Source of the DNA: Ramlibacter aquaticus
GTDB lineage: Bacteria > Pseudomonadota > Gammaproteobacteria > Burkholderiales > Burkholderiaceae_C
Length of the DNA stretch: 64,000 nucleotides
Direction of reading: 5' to 3'
Assembly: GCF_015159745.1 (NCBI RefSeq)
Contig: NZ_JADDOJ010000001.1
Location: 1 to 64,000 of the forward strand
Every line of letters starts with the position of its first letter. Position 1 is the stretch's first letter. This document shows positions 16,094 through 29,207 of the stretch, one piece after another. Made by a program: the position numbers and the translations under genes. Below the pieces are notes generated by a model. The model was not told the origin of the DNA. It saw only the letters and a list, made by a program, of their open reading frames with translations, and made no database searches.

Positions 16094-17470
16094 TCAGCTG
16101 CCCGCGACCTTCATCCGGTTCACCAGCACCGAGCCGGTGGTCTTGGCGCCGTAGTTGTAGGTGTCGGCGCCTACCGCCTCGATGCCCTGGAGCATGTCGC
16201 CCAGGTTGCCGGCGATGGTGATCTCTTCCACCGGGTAGGCGATCCTGCCGTTCTCGACCCAGAAGCCGCTCGCGCCGCGCGAATAGTCGCCGGTCACGTA
16301 GTTCACGCCCTGCCCCATCAGCTCGATGACGAACAGGCCCGTGCCCAGCTTGCGCAGCATGGCGTCCAGGTCGTCGCCCGGCTTCGTCAGGCGCGAGGCC
16401 AGGGTCAGGTTGTGCGAGCCGCCGGCGTTGCCGGTGGTCTTCATGCCCAGCTTGCGCGCCGAGTAGCTGCTGAGGAAGTAGCCCTCCACCCGGCCCGCGT
16501 CCACCACCTTGCGCGCCACGGTGCGCACGCCCTCGTCGTCGAAGGCGGCACTGCCCTTGCCGCGCCGCAGGTGCGGGTCTTCCAGCACGTCGATGTGGGG
16601 CGCGAACACCTGCTTGCCCAGGGAATCGACCAGGAAGCTGCTGCGCCGGTACAGCGAGCCGCCGCTGGTGGCCTGCACGAAGGCGCCGAGCAGGCCGGCC
16701 GCCAGCGGGGATTCGAACAGCACCGGGCACTCGCGGGTGCTGATCTTGCGCGAGCCCAGCCGCGACAGCGCCCGCTCGGCGGCGTAGCGGCCCACCGACT
16801 CCGGCGAGGCCAGCTCGCCGGCGTTGCGCATGGAGCTGTACCAGGCGTCGCGCTGCATCGCGTCGCCCTTTCCGGCGATGGGCGCGACCGAGATCGAATG
16901 GCGCGAGCTGGCGTAGCCGCCACGGAAGCCCCGCGTGTGGGCGCTGAAGAAATGGCTCTGCTGGGCCGAGACGCCCGCGCCTTCGCTGTTGGTGATGCGC
17001 TTGTCGGTCGCGAAGGCCGCGGCCTCGCACTCGAGCGCGAGCTGGGTGGCCTCTTCGCTGTCCAGATCCCAGGGGTGGAACAGGTCCAGGTCGGGCTGCT
17101 CGCCGGCCTGGGCGATGTCCCCGGCCTCCGGCAGGCCGGCCACGGGGTCGGCGGCGGTGAAGCGGGCGATGTCGTAGGCGGCCTGCACCGTGCGCTCGAT
17201 CGCCTCGCGCGAGAAGTCCGAGGTGCTGGCGTTGCCGCGCCGCTGGCCGACATAGACCGTGACGCCCAGCGATTTGTCGCGGTTGCGCTCCACGTTCTCC
17301 AGCTCACCCTTGCGCACCGACACCGACAGGCCGCAGCCTTCCGAGGCCTCGGCGCCCGCGTCGGTGGCGCCCAGCTTCTTCGCATGGGCGAGCGCGGCGT
17401 CCACGAGTTCTTCGAAGGTCTGGCGGCTGTAGCTGAAGCCGTGCGCGGCGCGGGAGTCGGGTGTATTCAT
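16094..17470 (-). CDS. pmbA: Metalloprotease PmbA/TldE
   Basis: This 458-residue protein is the PmbA (TldE) half of the TldD/TldE protease, which trims peptide precursors such as microcin B17 and degrades CcdA in E. coli. It shows the family segments GCGLSVSVRKGELENVERNRDK and, near the end, DYSRGASGFWVENGRI. TldE lacks the metal-site HExxxH, which belongs to TldD (not in this window). ATG 17470 is chosen. TATCAT begins 15 nt before it and overlaps a -10 for the divergent darP. Confidence 0.93.
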   Translation of the reverse strand: MNTPDSRAAHGFSYSRQTFEELVDAALAHAKKLGATDAGAEASEGCGLSVSVRKGELENVERNRDKSLGVTVYVGQRRGNASTSDFSREAIERTVQAAYDIARFTAADPVAGLPEAGDIAQAGEQPDLDLFHPWDLDSEEATQLALECEAAAFATDKRITNSEGAGVSAQQSHFFSAHTRGFRGGYASSRHSISVAPIAGKGDAMQRDAWYSSMRNAGELASPESVGRYAAERALSRLGSRKISTRECPVLFESPLAAGLLGAFVQATSGGSLYRRSSFLVDSLGKQVFAPHIDVLEDPHLRRGKGSAAFDDEGVRTVARKVVDAGRVEGYFLSSYSARKLGMKTTGNAGGSHNLTLASRLTKPGDDLDAMLRKLGTGLFVIELMGQGVNYVTGDYSRGASGFWVENGRIAYPVEEITIAGNLGDMLQGIEAVGADTYNYGAKTTGSVLVNRMKVAGS

Positions 17471-17529
17471 GGCGGGGCTATGATACTTGCCGCCCGGCTC
17501 CCGGGCAGGCTGTCCGCTTCCCCTACCCC

Positions 17530-18198
17530 ATGCCACGCAAACCCACAAAAGGCTACTTCGTCCGCGGCCAGTTCGTCGCCGAGGGCAGCGAGCTCGACCT
17601 GCAGCTCAAGGCCGAGCTGAAATTCGAGCGCGAGAGCAGCAAGACCGAGCTCAAGCGCGAGAGCGAGGAGCTGCAGCAGCTCGGCAGTGCGCTGATCGAC
17701 CTGCGCGCCGACCTGTTCGCGGGCCTGCCGCTGTCCGAGAAGCTGGTCGATGCGCTGGCCGAGGCACGCCGCATCACCAACTTCGAGGGCAAGCGGCGCC
17801 AGATGCAGTACGTGGGCAAGCTGATGCGCCAGCTCGACGAGGACACGCTGGCCGCCGTGCGCGAGGCCCTGGAGGTGCAGCGCAAGGGCTCGGCCGCCGA
17901 CGCGCAGGCCCTGCACGAGGCCGAGCGCTGGCGCGACGCCCTGGTGGCGCGCGACGAGGCGCTGCAGGAGTGGCTGGCCGCCTGGCCGGAGACCGACGTG
18001 CAGCAGTTGCGCGCCCTGATCCGCCAGGCCCGCAAGGACGGCCAGGCCTCGCAGGAGCAGGTTTCCAAGGGCCTGGCGCCGCGCCACGGCCGCGCCTTCC
18101 GCGAGATCTTCCAGCTGGTCAAGCAGGCGCTGACCCACGGCCCCGACATCGTGGCCCACGACGACCCCGACTCCGAGATCCACCATGAGCGCGAGTGA
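17530..18198 (+). CDS. darP: Ribosome biogenesis factor DarP (YjgA, DUF615)
   Basis: This 222-residue acidic helical protein matches the YjgA/DarP family, which joins late 50S assembly and promotes peptidyl-transferase centre maturation. It begins MPRKPTKGYFVRG and contains the ITNFEGKRRQMQYVGKLMR core. The pmbA/yjgA divergent pair is a classic neighbourhood. The two share a compact -10 region at 17479-17487 (TATGAT and GATACT on the plus strand, TATCAT on the minus strand). Its end overlaps mogA by 14 bp. Confidence 0.94.
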   Translation: MPRKPTKGYFVRGQFVAEGSELDLQLKAELKFERESSKTELKRESEELQQLGSALIDLRADLFAGLPLSEKLVDALAEARRITNFEGKRRQMQYVGKLMRQLDEDTLAAVREALEVQRKGSAADAQALHEAERWRDALVARDEALQEWLAAWPETDVQQLRALIRQARKDGQASQEQVSKGLAPRHGRAFREIFQLVKQALTHGPDIVAHDDPDSEIHHERE

Positions 18199-18787
18199 AT
18201 TCGACCCCGTCACCATCGGCATCGTCTCCATCAGCGACCGCGCGTCCAGCGGCGTGTACGAGGACAAGGGCCTGCCTGCCCTGCAGGACTGGCTCACACG
18301 CGCGCTGAAGAACCCGCTGCGCTTCGAGCCGCGCCTGATCCCCGACGAGAAGGACGGCATCAGCCGCGCCCTGGTGGACCTGGTGGACGCGGGCTGCGCC
18401 CTGGTGCTGACCACGGGCGGCACCGGGCCGGCCCCGCGCGACGTCACGCCCGAGGCCACGCTGGCCGTCGCCGACAAGGAGATGCCCGGCTTCGGCGAAC
18501 AGATGCGCCAGATCAGCCTGCGCTTCGTGCCCACGGCCATCCTGTCGCGCCAGGTGGCGGTGATCCGCGGCCGGACGCTGATCATCAACCTGCCCGGCCA
18601 GCCGAAATCCATCCAGGAGACCCTGGAAGGCCTGAAGGATGCGCAGGGCCAGCAGGTCGTGCCCGGCATCTTCGCGGCGGTGCCCTACTGCATCGACCTG
18701 ATCGGCGGGCCCTACCTCGAGACCGACGACACGGTGTGCAAGGCCTTCCGGCCCAAGAGCGCGATCCGCGCGCCGCGTACGGCCTGA
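18185..18787 (+). CDS. mogA: Molybdopterin adenylyltransferase MogA
   Basis: This 200-residue enzyme adenylates molybdopterin before Mo insertion by MoeA, a step needed by the NasA encoded upstream. The MoCF-binding core is clear: [17 protein letters not shown] and [10 protein letters not shown]. It starts within the darP gene, so the two are translationally linked. Confidence 0.94.
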   Translation: MSASEFDPVTIGIVSISDRASSGVYEDKGLPALQDWLTRALKNPLRFEPRLIPDEKDGISRALVDLVDAGCALVLTTGGTGPAPRDVTPEATLAVADKEMPGFGEQMRQISLRFVPTAILSRQVAVIRGRTLIINLPGQPKSIQETLEGLKDAQGQQVVPGIFAAVPYCIDLIGGPYLETDDTVCKAFRPKSAIRAPRTA

Positions 18788-18800
18788 GGCCCCGCGCCCG

Positions 18801-19532
18801 TCAGCGCCGGGGCGGGCGTCCCCGCGCGGCCTCGGTCATGGCCTTGGCCACCCCGCGCAGGATGTGGATCTCCTCCGGCGTGAGCCGCGCGCGGTTGAAC
18901 ATCTGGTTCAGGCGCGGCATCAGCTTCTTGGGCGCGGCCGGGTCCAGGAAGCCCAGGTCCACCAGCGCGCCCTCCCAGTGCGCGAGCATGCCGGCCACGG
19001 CCTGCGCATCGGCCAGTGCGCCCTCGTGGGCGGCGGGCTGCACCGCGTAACCGCCCAGCGCCTGCCGCCACTCGTAGGCGATCACCTGGATCGCCGCCGC
19101 CAGGTTCAGCGAGCCGTAGGCCGGGTTGGCCGGGATGGAGAGTGCCACGTGGCAGCGGTACACGTCCTCGTTGGCCATGCCGAAGCGCTCGGGCCCGAAC
19201 AGGAAGGCCACGCCCTGGGCGGACCGCGCCAGCCCGGGCAGGTGCTCGCGCGGCGCCGCCGTGGGCGGGCCGAAGTCGCGCGGCGTCATGGCCGTGGCAC
19301 ACAGCGTGTCCACGCCGTCCAGGGCCTCGTCCAGGCTGGCGACGATGCGCGCCTTCGCCAGCACGTCCTCGGCGCCGCTCGCGCGCTGCAGCGCCTCCTC
19401 GCGCTGCAGCACGTCGGGCCAGCGGGGCTGCACCAGCACCAGGTCGTCGAAGCCCATGACCTTCATCGCGCGCGCCGCGGCGCCCACGTTGCCGGCATGG
19501 CTGGTCTGGATGAGGACGAAGCGTGTTTTCAT
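18801..19532 (-). CDS. trmJ: tRNA (cytidine/uridine-2'-O)-methyltransferase TrmJ
   Basis: This 243-residue SPOUT-class methylase modifies the ribose at position 32 of several tRNAs. SPOUT motifs are the N-terminal [32 protein letters not shown] and [14 protein letters not shown], which form the knotted SAM site. ATG 19532 is chosen over an in-frame TTG three bases upstream. It is divergent from suhB and convergent with mogA. Confidence 0.93.
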   Translation of the reverse strand: MKTRFVLIQTSHAGNVGAAARAMKVMGFDDLVLVQPRWPDVLQREEALQRASGAEDVLAKARIVASLDEALDGVDTLCATAMTPRDFGPPTAAPREHLPGLARSAQGVAFLFGPERFGMANEDVYRCHVALSIPANPAYGSLNLAAAIQVIAYEWRQALGGYAVQPAAHEGALADAQAVAGMLAHWEGALVDLGFLDPAAPKKLMPRLNQMFNRARLTPEEIHILRGVAKAMTEAARGRPPRR

Positions 19533-19625
19533 CAACGGTTACAGCGAAAGCCCGGCCGGGTAAAATCGGGCTATTGTCGCCGTCCGCATCGCCGGGCGGT
19601 CCCGTCCCGCTCTTCCCCACAATCC

Positions 19626-20525
19626 ATGTCCTCCCCGAACCTGCATCCCATGCTCAACGTGGCCGTCAAGGCCGCACGCGCCGCCGGCGCCATCATCAAC
19701 CGCGCCGCCCTGGACGTGGAAGCCGTGCGCGTGTCGCAGAAGCAGGTGAACGACTTCGTCACCGAAGTCGACCACGCCAGCGAGGCAGCCGTCATCGAGA
19801 CGCTGCTGGGCGCCTACCCGGACCACGCGATCTGGGCCGAGGAATCGGGGAAGACACACGGCCGCCAGGGTTCGGACCACGTCTGGATCATCGACCCGCT
19901 GGACGGCACCACCAACTTCATCCACGGCTTCCCGGTCTACTGCGTGAGCATCGCGCTGATGGTGCGCGGCAAGATCGAGCAGGCCGTCATCTACGACCCG
20001 ACCCGCAACGACCTGTTCACGGCCACCAAGGGCCGCGGCGCCTACATGAACGAGCGCCGCATGCGCGTGTCCAAGCGCACCGACCTGCGCCAGTCGCTGA
20101 TCTCCACCGGCTTCCCGTTCCGGCCCGGCGACAACTTCAACAACTACCTGCGCATGATGTCCGACGTGATGACGCGCACGGCCGGCCTGCGCCGTCCCGG
20201 CGCCGCCGCCCTGGACCTGGCCTACGTCGCGGCCGGCTTCTGCGACGGCTTCTTCGAGACCGGGCTCTCGCCCTGGGACGTGGCCGCCGGCTCGCTGCTG
20301 GTGACCGAGGCCGGCGGGCTGGTGGGCAACTTCACCGGCGAGCCCGAGTTCCTGGAGCAGAAGGAGTGCGTGGCCGGCAACCCGCGCATCTACGGCCAGC
20401 TGGTCAACATCCTGGGCCGCTACAGCAAGTTCGCCAGCGCCGGTGACAAGGCCGCGCTGCGCCAGTCGCCCAAGCTGGTGGAGCCCGACGCCGGCATCGC
20501 GCCCGACGCCGAGGGCGACGAGTAA
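19626..20525 (+). CDS. suhB: Inositol-1-monophosphatase family protein SuhB
   Basis: This 299-residue Mg-dependent phosphatase has the metal-site motifs [21 protein letters not shown] and [16 protein letters not shown]. In E. coli SuhB also assists rRNA antitermination. The C-terminal tail of about 30 residues is longer than in E. coli (267 residues). The suhB/trmJ divergent arrangement is conserved in proteobacteria. TAAAAT at 19561 is the likely -10, giving a leader of about 50 nt. Confidence 0.95.
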   Translation: MSSPNLHPMLNVAVKAARAAGAIINRAALDVEAVRVSQKQVNDFVTEVDHASEAAVIETLLGAYPDHAIWAEESGKTHGRQGSDHVWIIDPLDGTTNFIHGFPVYCVSIALMVRGKIEQAVIYDPTRNDLFTATKGRGAYMNERRMRVSKRTDLRQSLISTGFPFRPGDNFNNYLRMMSDVMTRTAGLRRPGAAALDLAYVAAGFCDGFFETGLSPWDVAAGSLLVTEAGGLVGNFTGEPEFLEQKECVAGNPRIYGQLVNILGRYSKFASAGDKAALRQSPKLVEPDAGIAPDAEGDE

Positions 20526-20542
20526 GCCGCGGGCCGGTGCAC

Positions 20543-21628
20543 ATGGACGTGCTGGTCGACGTCCTGCAGGACCACCCCTGGTCGGCGGCCGCAGCCACGG
20601 CCCTGGGCGTGGTGATCGCCGCGCTCATCGTGCACCGCATGGTCTTCGGCGTGCTGCGCCGGGCCACCGACCACAAGCGCACCCAGATGCTGCACGCCGT
20701 GGTGCTGGCGGTCGAGGAGCCGGCCGGCTCCGTGCTGCCGCTGGCCGGCCTGCAAGCGCTGTGGCAGGCCGTGCCCGATACCCTGGCCCACATCGCGCCG
20801 GTGCGCCATGCCAATGGCGTGCTGCTGATCGCCGCCTGGACCTGGCTGGCCATGGCCGCGGTGCGCGGCGTGGCCCAGGGCATCGAGGCCCGCCACCCGG
20901 TGAATGCCGAGGACAACCTGCAGGCCCGGCGCATCCAGACGCAGGCACGCATCCTCTCGCGCACGGCGATGGTGCTGATCCTGATCGCCGGCACGGCCAT
21001 CGCGCTCATGACCTTTCCCGGCGCCCGCCACGTGGGCGCCAGCCTGCTGGCCTCGGCCGGGGTGCTGGGCATCGTGGGCGGCCTGGCGGCGCGGCCGGTG
21101 TTCGCCAACCTGATCGCCGGGCTGCAGCTGGCCCTGGCGCAGCCGCTGCGCATCGACGACGTGCTCATCGTCAACGGCGAGTACGGGCACGTGGAGGAGA
21201 TCACCGGCACCTACGTGGTGCTGCGGCTGTGGGACGAGCGGCGCATGATCGTGCCGCTCAACTGGTTCATCGAGAACCCCTTCCAGAACTGGACGCGCGC
21301 CAGCTCCCAGTTGCTGCAGACCGTGTGGCTGCACCTGGATTTCGCCACCCCCATGGACCCGCTGCGGGCCGAACTGCAACGCATCGTGCAGGGTGCGCCC
21401 GAATGGGACAAGCGGGTGGCCGTGGTGCAGGTGGTGGACACCACCGAGCGGGTCATGAAGGTGCGCATCCTGGTCTCGGCGCCCAGCTCCGGCCAGGCCT
21501 TCGACCTGGGCTGCAAGGTGCGCGAGGGCCTGCTGGGCTTCGTCGCGCGCGAGTATCCCGACTGCCTGCCGCGCAGCCGCATCACCGGGCCGGAGCCGGA
21601 CCGCGCGCTGGGCGGCGGCGCCGCCTAG
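20543..21628 (+). CDS. Mechanosensitive ion channel family protein (MscS-like)
   Basis: This 361-residue inner-membrane protein has about four N-terminal hydrophobic helices (10-160). The pore-lining/MscS beta-domain region follows, with GVLGIVGGLAARPVFANLIAGLQLALAQPLRIDD, and then a soluble C-terminal domain. Such channels release solutes on hypo-osmotic shock. ATG 20543 is used; GTG 20537 in frame is an alternative. It lies 17 bp after suhB. Its TAG stop overlaps the opposite gene's stop by two bases. Confidence 0.9.
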   Translation: MDVLVDVLQDHPWSAAAATALGVVIAALIVHRMVFGVLRRATDHKRTQMLHAVVLAVEEPAGSVLPLAGLQALWQAVPDTLAHIAPVRHANGVLLIAAWTWLAMAAVRGVAQGIEARHPVNAEDNLQARRIQTQARILSRTAMVLILIAGTAIALMTFPGARHVGASLLASAGVLGIVGGLAARPVFANLIAGLQLALAQPLRIDDVLIVNGEYGHVEEITGTYVVLRLWDERRMIVPLNWFIENPFQNWTRASSQLLQTVWLHLDFATPMDPLRAELQRIVQGAPEWDKRVAVVQVVDTTERVMKVRILVSAPSSGQAFDLGCKVREGLLGFVAREYPDCLPRSRITGPEPDRALGGGAA

Positions 21629-22599
21629 CGCAGCAGGTCCTTCGCCAGGCCCGCGCCGGCTTCGGCCGGCGAGCGCGCCTGGCCGAAGCCGGCCGCCGTG
21701 GTGGCGCCGGCGGCGTTCATCTCCAGCATGCACTGGCTGCGGCCCAGGCTGTGGCCTTCGCAGGGCAGCAGGTACAGCGGGCCGCCCTGCACCACGGTCA
21801 CGGCCAGGTCCAGAAGCGGCGCGGCGAGGCTGCAGTCGGACTCGCAGACCTGCAGCCGGGCCGGGCGCGGCAGGCGGTAGGGCAAGCCCGGCAGGGCGGC
21901 GGGCGCCACGGCCCCTGCGGCCGGCGCCAGGGCCTGGCCCTCTTCATCGACCAGGCGCAGGTGCAGCGCGGGCTGGTGCACGGCCGCGGGCCAGGCCATG
22001 GGCATCGGCGCGGGCCGCAGGCTGCTGACGCTGTCGCCGTCGGCCGGCCATTGGAAGCGCTCGACCTGGCGCGCCGCCGCCGTGCGCAAGGCGGTGCAAT
22101 CGGGCGGCCGGGCCGCGCCGGCGAGCATCCCCAGCCAGTCGAAGCGGCGCAGCACCACCGCCGCGGCCGACGCCGCCTGCGCGCTGCGGTCGTCCAGGCT
22201 GGCGTTGAAGGACTTGAGCGCGCCCGTGGGGGCATAGCCGGCCTTGGCGGCCGTCACCCAGAACGCCTGGCCGGGGCCGGGGCGCAGGACGTAGTGATGC
22301 GCCGGGTCGGGCGCGGCGTGGCCGGCCCCGGCCTCGACCCGGACCTCGACCGTCGCGCCCTGCGCGTCGCAGGCCTGCAGCGTGCGGGTGACGGTGATCT
22401 CGAAGCGGGTGTAGGCCAGCGGGTAGGCCAGGCCCGGCGGAGGCGGCTCGCCCGGCGCCACCCGCTGCACCACCAGCGGCGCCGCGCAGCCCGTGCAGGC
22501 CAGCGCCAAGGCCACCGCGGCCCCCAGGCCCGGCCCGTGACGGGAGCGCCCGCCGCGGCGCGACGGGATCGGAACGGCCTGCAGGGCGGTGGACGTCAT
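21625..22599 (-). CDS. Putative lipoprotein, unknown function
   Basis: I do not recognise this 324-residue protein. A basic start and a hydrophobic stretch end in the lipobox ALACTGC near residue 40, so a lipid-anchored envelope protein is likely. The mature part is rich in Ala and Pro, with scattered cysteines that may form disulfides ([26 protein letters not shown]). ATG 22599 has GGAG upstream and TAGAGT 29 nt before it. It converges on the channel gene. Confidence 0.6.
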   Translation of the reverse strand: MTSTALQAVPIPSRRGGRSRHGPGLGAAVALALACTGCAAPLVVQRVAPGEPPPPGLAYPLAYTRFEITVTRTLQACDAQGATVEVRVEAGAGHAAPDPAHHYVLRPGPGQAFWVTAAKAGYAPTGALKSFNASLDDRSAQAASAAAVVLRRFDWLGMLAGAARPPDCTALRTAAARQVERFQWPADGDSVSSLRPAPMPMAWPAAVHQPALHLRLVDEEGQALAPAAGAVAPAALPGLPYRLPRPARLQVCESDCSLAAPLLDLAVTVVQGGPLYLLPCEGHSLGRSQCMLEMNAAGATTAAGFGQARSPAEAGAGLAKDLLR

Positions 22600-22750
22600 G
22601 GCGGTCTCCGGCAAAACCGGGGACTCTAGGACGGCCCCCGCCGGGCCACATCGGCCGGACGGGCGATGGGCAAGAGAACCGTGGCGAGCCAGCAGGTCGC
22701 AGCGGCGGTGCCCGGCCCGGCCCCGGGCCAGCCGCGATAATCGGGCCAGC

Positions 22751-25368
<2,618 letters not shown>

Positions 25369-25372
<4 letters not shown>

Positions 25373-26193
25373 CGTATTGCGTGGGCATCAAGCTCAACGC
25401 CGGGCTGGTGTTCCTGTCCGACTCCCGCACCAACGCGGGCGTGGACAACATCAGCACCTTCCGCAAGATGATCGTGTACGAGCGGCCCAACGACCGCTTC
25501 ATGGTCCTGCTCTCGGCGGGCAACCTCAGCATCGCCCAGTCGGTGCGCGAGATCCTGCAGACCGAGCACCTCAAGGAAGGCGATGGCGAGGCCATCACCA
25601 TCTGGAACGCCAAGAGCATGTTCGACGCCGCCCGGGTGCTGGGCGCGGCCGTGCGGCGCGTCTACCAGCGCGATGCCGAGTCGCTGCGGCAGGCCGGCGT
25701 GGAGTTCAACGTGCACCTGGTCTTCGGCGGCCAGATCCGCGGCGAGGGCATGCGCCTGTTCCAGGTCTATTCGGCCGGCAACTTCATCGAGGCCACCGCC
25801 GAGACGCCCTACTTCCAGGTCGGCGAGTACAAGTACGGCAAGCCGGTGCTGGACCGCGTGCTCACCCCCGACACACCGCTGGACGAGGCCGCCAAGTGCG
25901 CCCTGGTGTCCATGGACTCGACCATGAAGTCCAACCTCTCGGTCGGCCCGCCGCTGGACCTGGTGGTCTACGAGGCCAACAGCTTCAAGAGCGACAAGAT
26001 CGTCTGCATCGACGCGCAGAACCCCTACTACCGCATGCTGCACAGCACCTGGGGGCAGAAGCTGCGCGAGGTCTTCGATGGCCTGGAGGACCCGGTCTGG
26101 GACGACAGGCACACCGAGGTGCCGCTGCGCGTGCCGGACAGCCGCGCCATCCCGCTGCGCAAGATCACGCGGCCCGACGAGCGCCTGATCTGA
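25369..26193 (+). CDS. Anbu-type proteasome homologue (Ntn-hydrolase peptidase)
   Basis: This 274-residue protein matches Anbu, the bacterial ancestral beta-subunit of the proteasome fold. After removal of Met, Thr1 becomes the predicted nucleophile (MTYCVGIKL). Asp17 and Lys32 sit where the proteasomal Asp17/Lys33 residues lie. Anbu forms open helical assemblies; its natural substrate is unresolved. Anbu genes usually neighbour an alpha-E protein, an ATP-grasp ligase and a transglutaminase, none of which is here. Instead it starts in the mutS stop (ATGA), so it is made together with MutS. Confidence 0.88.
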
Positions 26194-26197
26194 GCGG

Positions 26198-27001
26198 ATG
26201 TCCCTCGTCGTCTTCTCCCACGCCAACAGCTTCCCCGCCTCCACCTACGCCGTGCTGTTCCGCAGCCTGCGCGCGCGCGGCTTCACGGTGAAGGCGGTCG
26301 AGAAATTCGGCCACGACCCGGCCTACCCGGTCACCGACAACTGGCCCCAGCTGGTGCGCCAGCTGCACGACTTCGCCGCCCGCGAGGTGGAGCGCGCCGG
26401 CGAGAAGGCCTGGTTCGTGGGCCACTCGCTGGGCGGCTTCCTGAGCATGCTCACCGCCGCCGCCCACCCGCGCCTGGCGCGCGGGGTGGTGCTCATCGAT
26501 TCGCCGCTGCTGGGCGGCTGGAAGGCCACCGCGCTGGGCGCCGTCAAGAAGACGCCGCTGGTGGGGGCCGTCACGCCGGGCCGCGTCAGCCGCAAGCGCA
26601 AGAACCGCTGGCCCTCGGTCGAGGACGCGCTGGCCCACTTCCAGTCCAAGCGCGCCTTCGCCCACTGGGACCCGCAGGTGCTGCGGGACTACGTGGCGCA
26701 CGGCACGCACGAGGAGGAAGGCGAGCGCGTGCTGTCCTTCGACCGCGACGTGGAAACCCAGATCTACAACACACTGCCGGACGACATGCCGGCCTATTTC
26801 CGCCGCCACCCGCCGCGCTGCCCGGCCGCGTTCATCGGCGGCCTGCAGTCGGAAGAGCTGCGGCGCGTGGGCCTGGCGATGACGCAGCAGTTCACGCACG
26901 GCCGCATGGCCATGCTGGACGGCAGCCACCTCTTCCCCATGGAAAAACCGATCGCGACGGCGGCCGCCATCGAGGCGGCGCTGCGCGGCATGGGCGCCTG
27001 A
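26198..27001 (+). CDS. Alpha/beta hydrolase
   Basis: This 267-residue hydrolase shows the nucleophile elbow GHSLGG (Ser near 85), an early oxyanion turn FSHANSFP, and a late DGSHLFPMEKP segment holding the predicted catalytic histidine. There is no signal peptide, so it is cytoplasmic. It lies 4 bp after the Anbu gene and probably ends the mutS-Anbu-hydrolase operon. The substrate cannot be read from the sequence. Confidence 0.85.
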   Translation: MSLVVFSHANSFPASTYAVLFRSLRARGFTVKAVEKFGHDPAYPVTDNWPQLVRQLHDFAAREVERAGEKAWFVGHSLGGFLSMLTAAAHPRLARGVVLIDSPLLGGWKATALGAVKKTPLVGAVTPGRVSRKRKNRWPSVEDALAHFQSKRAFAHWDPQVLRDYVAHGTHEEEGERVLSFDRDVETQIYNTLPDDMPAYFRRHPPRCPAAFIGGLQSEELRRVGLAMTQQFTHGRMAMLDGSHLFPMEKPIATAAAIEAALRGMGA

Positions 27002-27066
27002 GGCGCGGCGCCGCCCCACCCCGGGGCGGCGGGCGGCGATTGCGGCGGTGCAGCATCGGCGTCGCC

Positions 27067-27101
27067 GTCCTACAGCGCGGGCGCCTGCGGCCCCCGACAG
27101 T
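27067..27101 (+). promoter_or_regulatory. GTCCTAC-box promoter (copy a)
   Basis: GTCCTACA (27067-27074) and the C-preceded -10 hexamer GACAGT (27096-27101), first bases 29 nt apart. The predicted start is the A of ATG 27108, so the message would be leaderless. Confidence 0.65.
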
Positions 27102-27107
27102 GAGCCC

Positions 27108-27863
27108 ATGCCATCCACTTCACGCGCCTTCCGGGCGCCCTCGCTGGGCCTGCTGGCCGCGGAACCCCTGCGGGCCCTGCTCGACCATGTGGCCGCGCGC
27201 GTCGCGCCACGCCCCAGCGCCATCGGCGACGGCCACCCGGTCGTGGTCTACCCGGGCCTCGCCGGCGGGCCGCTGGCCACGGCGACCTTGCGGCAGTTCC
27301 TGCGCCACAGCGGCTTCCAGGCCCACGACTGGGAGGGCGGCGTCAACACCGGGCCCGAAGGGGACTTCGATGCCTGGCTGGCCCCCTGGGCGGCGCGGGT
27401 GCGGGCCCTGCATGAGGACACCGGCCGCAAGGTCAGCCTGGTCGGCTGGAGCCTGGGCGGCATCTACGCGCGGGAGATCGCCCGCCGCGAGCCGCGCTCG
27501 GTGCGGCAGGTGATCACGCTGGCCTGCCCCTTCGCGGCGGTGGTGCAAGGCAACCACGCCGGCACGGTGTACCGCCTGCTCAACCGCGAGCGCGCCCGCG
27601 TGCCGGCCGACATGCAGGCCCGCCTGCGGCAGCCGCCGCCCGTGCCCAGCAGTTCCATCTACAGCCGCAGCGACGGCATCGTGAGCTGGCGCGCCTGCCT
27701 GGAGAAGGCCACGCCGGCCAGCGAAAGCATCGAGGTCTCGGCCAGCCACCTGGGCATGGTCAGCCACCCGGAGGTGCTGCGCATCGTGGCCGAGCGGCTG
27801 GCCCAGCCGGAAGGCCACTGGCGGCCGCGCGCGGCCTTGCAGGGGCTCAGGCCGCCCAGTTGA
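27108..27863 (+). CDS. Alpha/beta-fold hydrolase (lipase/esterase-like)
   Basis: This 251-residue protein has the nucleophile elbow [13 protein letters not shown] (Ser near residue 112), a family-like [17 protein letters not shown] opening and a C-terminal [14 protein letters not shown] segment with the likely catalytic His. Sequence style recalls bacterial lipase/acyltransferase-like hydrolases. There is no signal peptide. ATG 27108 has no Shine-Dalgarno sequence and is driven by GTCCTAC-box promoter a. Its 3' end overlaps the convergent uppP by 17 bp. Confidence 0.82.
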   Translation: MPSTSRAFRAPSLGLLAAEPLRALLDHVAARVAPRPSAIGDGHPVVVYPGLAGGPLATATLRQFLRHSGFQAHDWEGGVNTGPEGDFDAWLAPWAARVRALHEDTGRKVSLVGWSLGGIYAREIARREPRSVRQVITLACPFAAVVQGNHAGTVYRLLNRERARVPADMQARLRQPPPVPSSSIYSRSDGIVSWRACLEKATPASESIEVSASHLGMVSHPEVLRIVAERLAQPEGHWRPRAALQGLRPPS

Positions 27864-28668
27864 CCCAGCCGGTCCAGGCGGTGAGCAGGACCACCGCGCC
27901 GAACAGGATGCGGTACCAGGCGAAGGGCACGAAGCTGTTGCTGGACACGTAGCGCAGCAGCCAGCGCACGCACAGCCAGGCGGCGACGAAGGACATCACG
28001 AAGCCCACCGCGAACAGCGGCAGGTCCGCCACGGACAGCAGGGCGCGTTCCTTGTAGAGGCTGTAGACGCCCGCGCCCACCAGCGTCGGGATGGCCAGGA
28101 AGAAGCTGAACTCGGTGGCCGCCTTGCGCGACAGGCCCAGCAGCATGCCCCCGATGATGGTGGCGCCGCTGCGGCTGGTGCCCGGGATCATGCCCAGGCA
28201 CTGCACGAAGCCGACCTTGATCGCGTCCCAGGGCGTCATGTCGTCCACCGAGAGGATGCGCGGCCGGTGCTCGCGCCGCTCGACCCACAGGATGACGAAG
28301 GCACCCAGGATGAAGGCGCCTGCCACCACCGGCGGGTTGAACAGGTGCGCCTTGATGAACTTGTAGGCCGCCAGGCCGATCACGGCGGCCGGCAGGAAGC
28401 CCAGCAGCACGTTGAGCGTGAAGCGCTGGGCCTGCCGCTGCGAGCCCAGGCCCGCCAGCGTGGCGGCGATGCGCTGCCAGTAGACGATGACCACGGCCAG
28501 GATGGCCCCGGTCTGGATCGCGATGTCGAAGACCTTGGCGCGGTCGTCGTCGAAGCCGAGCAGCGCGCCCGTGAGGATGAGGTGGCCCGTGGAAGAGACG
28601 GGGAGGAATTCGGTGAGCCCCTCCACGATGCCCATGATCGCAGCCTTGCCCAGCAGCACGAGGTCCAA
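27847..28668 (-). CDS. uppP: Undecaprenyl-diphosphate phosphatase UppP
   Basis: This 273-residue integral membrane enzyme dephosphorylates undecaprenyl pyrophosphate to recycle the cell-wall lipid carrier; it also underlies bacitracin resistance. The two catalytic motifs are [17 protein letters not shown] and [10 protein letters not shown]. About eight membrane helices are visible. I place the start at TTG 28668, since AAGGAG lies six bases before it and it gives the usual length of 273 and the family start. The in-frame GTG 6 bp upstream is too close to the ribosome binding site. Confidence 0.94.
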   Translation of the reverse strand: MDLVLLGKAAIMGIVEGLTEFLPVSSTGHLILTGALLGFDDDRAKVFDIAIQTGAILAVVIVYWQRIAATLAGLGSQRQAQRFTLNVLLGFLPAAVIGLAAYKFIKAHLFNPPVVAGAFILGAFVILWVERREHRPRILSVDDMTPWDAIKVGFVQCLGMIPGTSRSGATIIGGMLLGLSRKAATEFSFFLAIPTLVGAGVYSLYKERALLSVADLPLFAVGFVMSFVAAWLCVRWLLRYVSSNSFVPFAWYRILFGAVVLLTAWTGWVNWAA

Positions 28669-28818
28669 ACGCACGCTCCTTCGAGAAAAATGACTGGGCA
28701 TTATCGCCGTCGATGCGACGGGCGTAGGGCCTGCGAATCCTTCGCCGCACGGTGGCACCCGACTACAGGCCCGAACGGGCCAGGACCGCATCCTGTGGGG
28801 GTCCAACAAGGAGTTGCC

Positions 28819-29088
28819 ATGCGCCCGTCCCGCATCCCCCTGCTCAAGATCCAGCGCGTCCCGGGCGATCCGCCGCGCGCCATGGAACAGATCGATGGCG
28901 ACCTGCTGGTGCCGGCGCAGGCGCGGCCCGTGCTCGAGCGCCTGCTGCGCACGGCCGTACAGGGCCTGCCCCCGGGCGAACCCGAGCGGCTTGCCCTGGT
29001 GCAGGCCTGCGTGCTGCTGGGCGTGGAACCCGGCCCGGCCCCCCAGAGCCCGGGCAGCGCCAACCTGCTGAAGGTGCGGCCGATCTGA
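28819..29088 (+). CDS. Small conserved-type protein, unknown function
   Basis: This 89-residue protein is not recognised. It has no signal or membrane helix and reads as a small, mostly helical cytoplasmic protein. AAGGAG sits 7 bp before ATG 28819, which supports it being real. A degenerate GTCCTAC-like sequence lies at 28760 with CATCCT 29 nt on, but the match is weak. It may belong to the set of small stress-type genes in the window. Confidence 0.6.
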   Translation: MRPSRIPLLKIQRVPGDPPRAMEQIDGDLLVPAQARPVLERLLRTAVQGLPPGEPERLALVQACVLLGVEPGPAPQSPGSANLLKVRPI

Positions 29089-29207
29089 GCTGCATTTCGC
29101 GCCGCTGGCCCGCCGCTGGCGGCGCGCGCGCTGCATTCCGTCGCCCGGGGCTGGCACCGCCCTGAGGCGGGCGGCACAGTCCATCGCATCCGGACTGGAG
29201 ACCGCCC

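Noticed and set aside
28760-28794. Possible eighth GTCCTAC promoter before the 89-residue gene
   Set aside because: Only CTACA of the box matches (CGACTACA) and the hexamer CATCCT is poor, so it is not counted.
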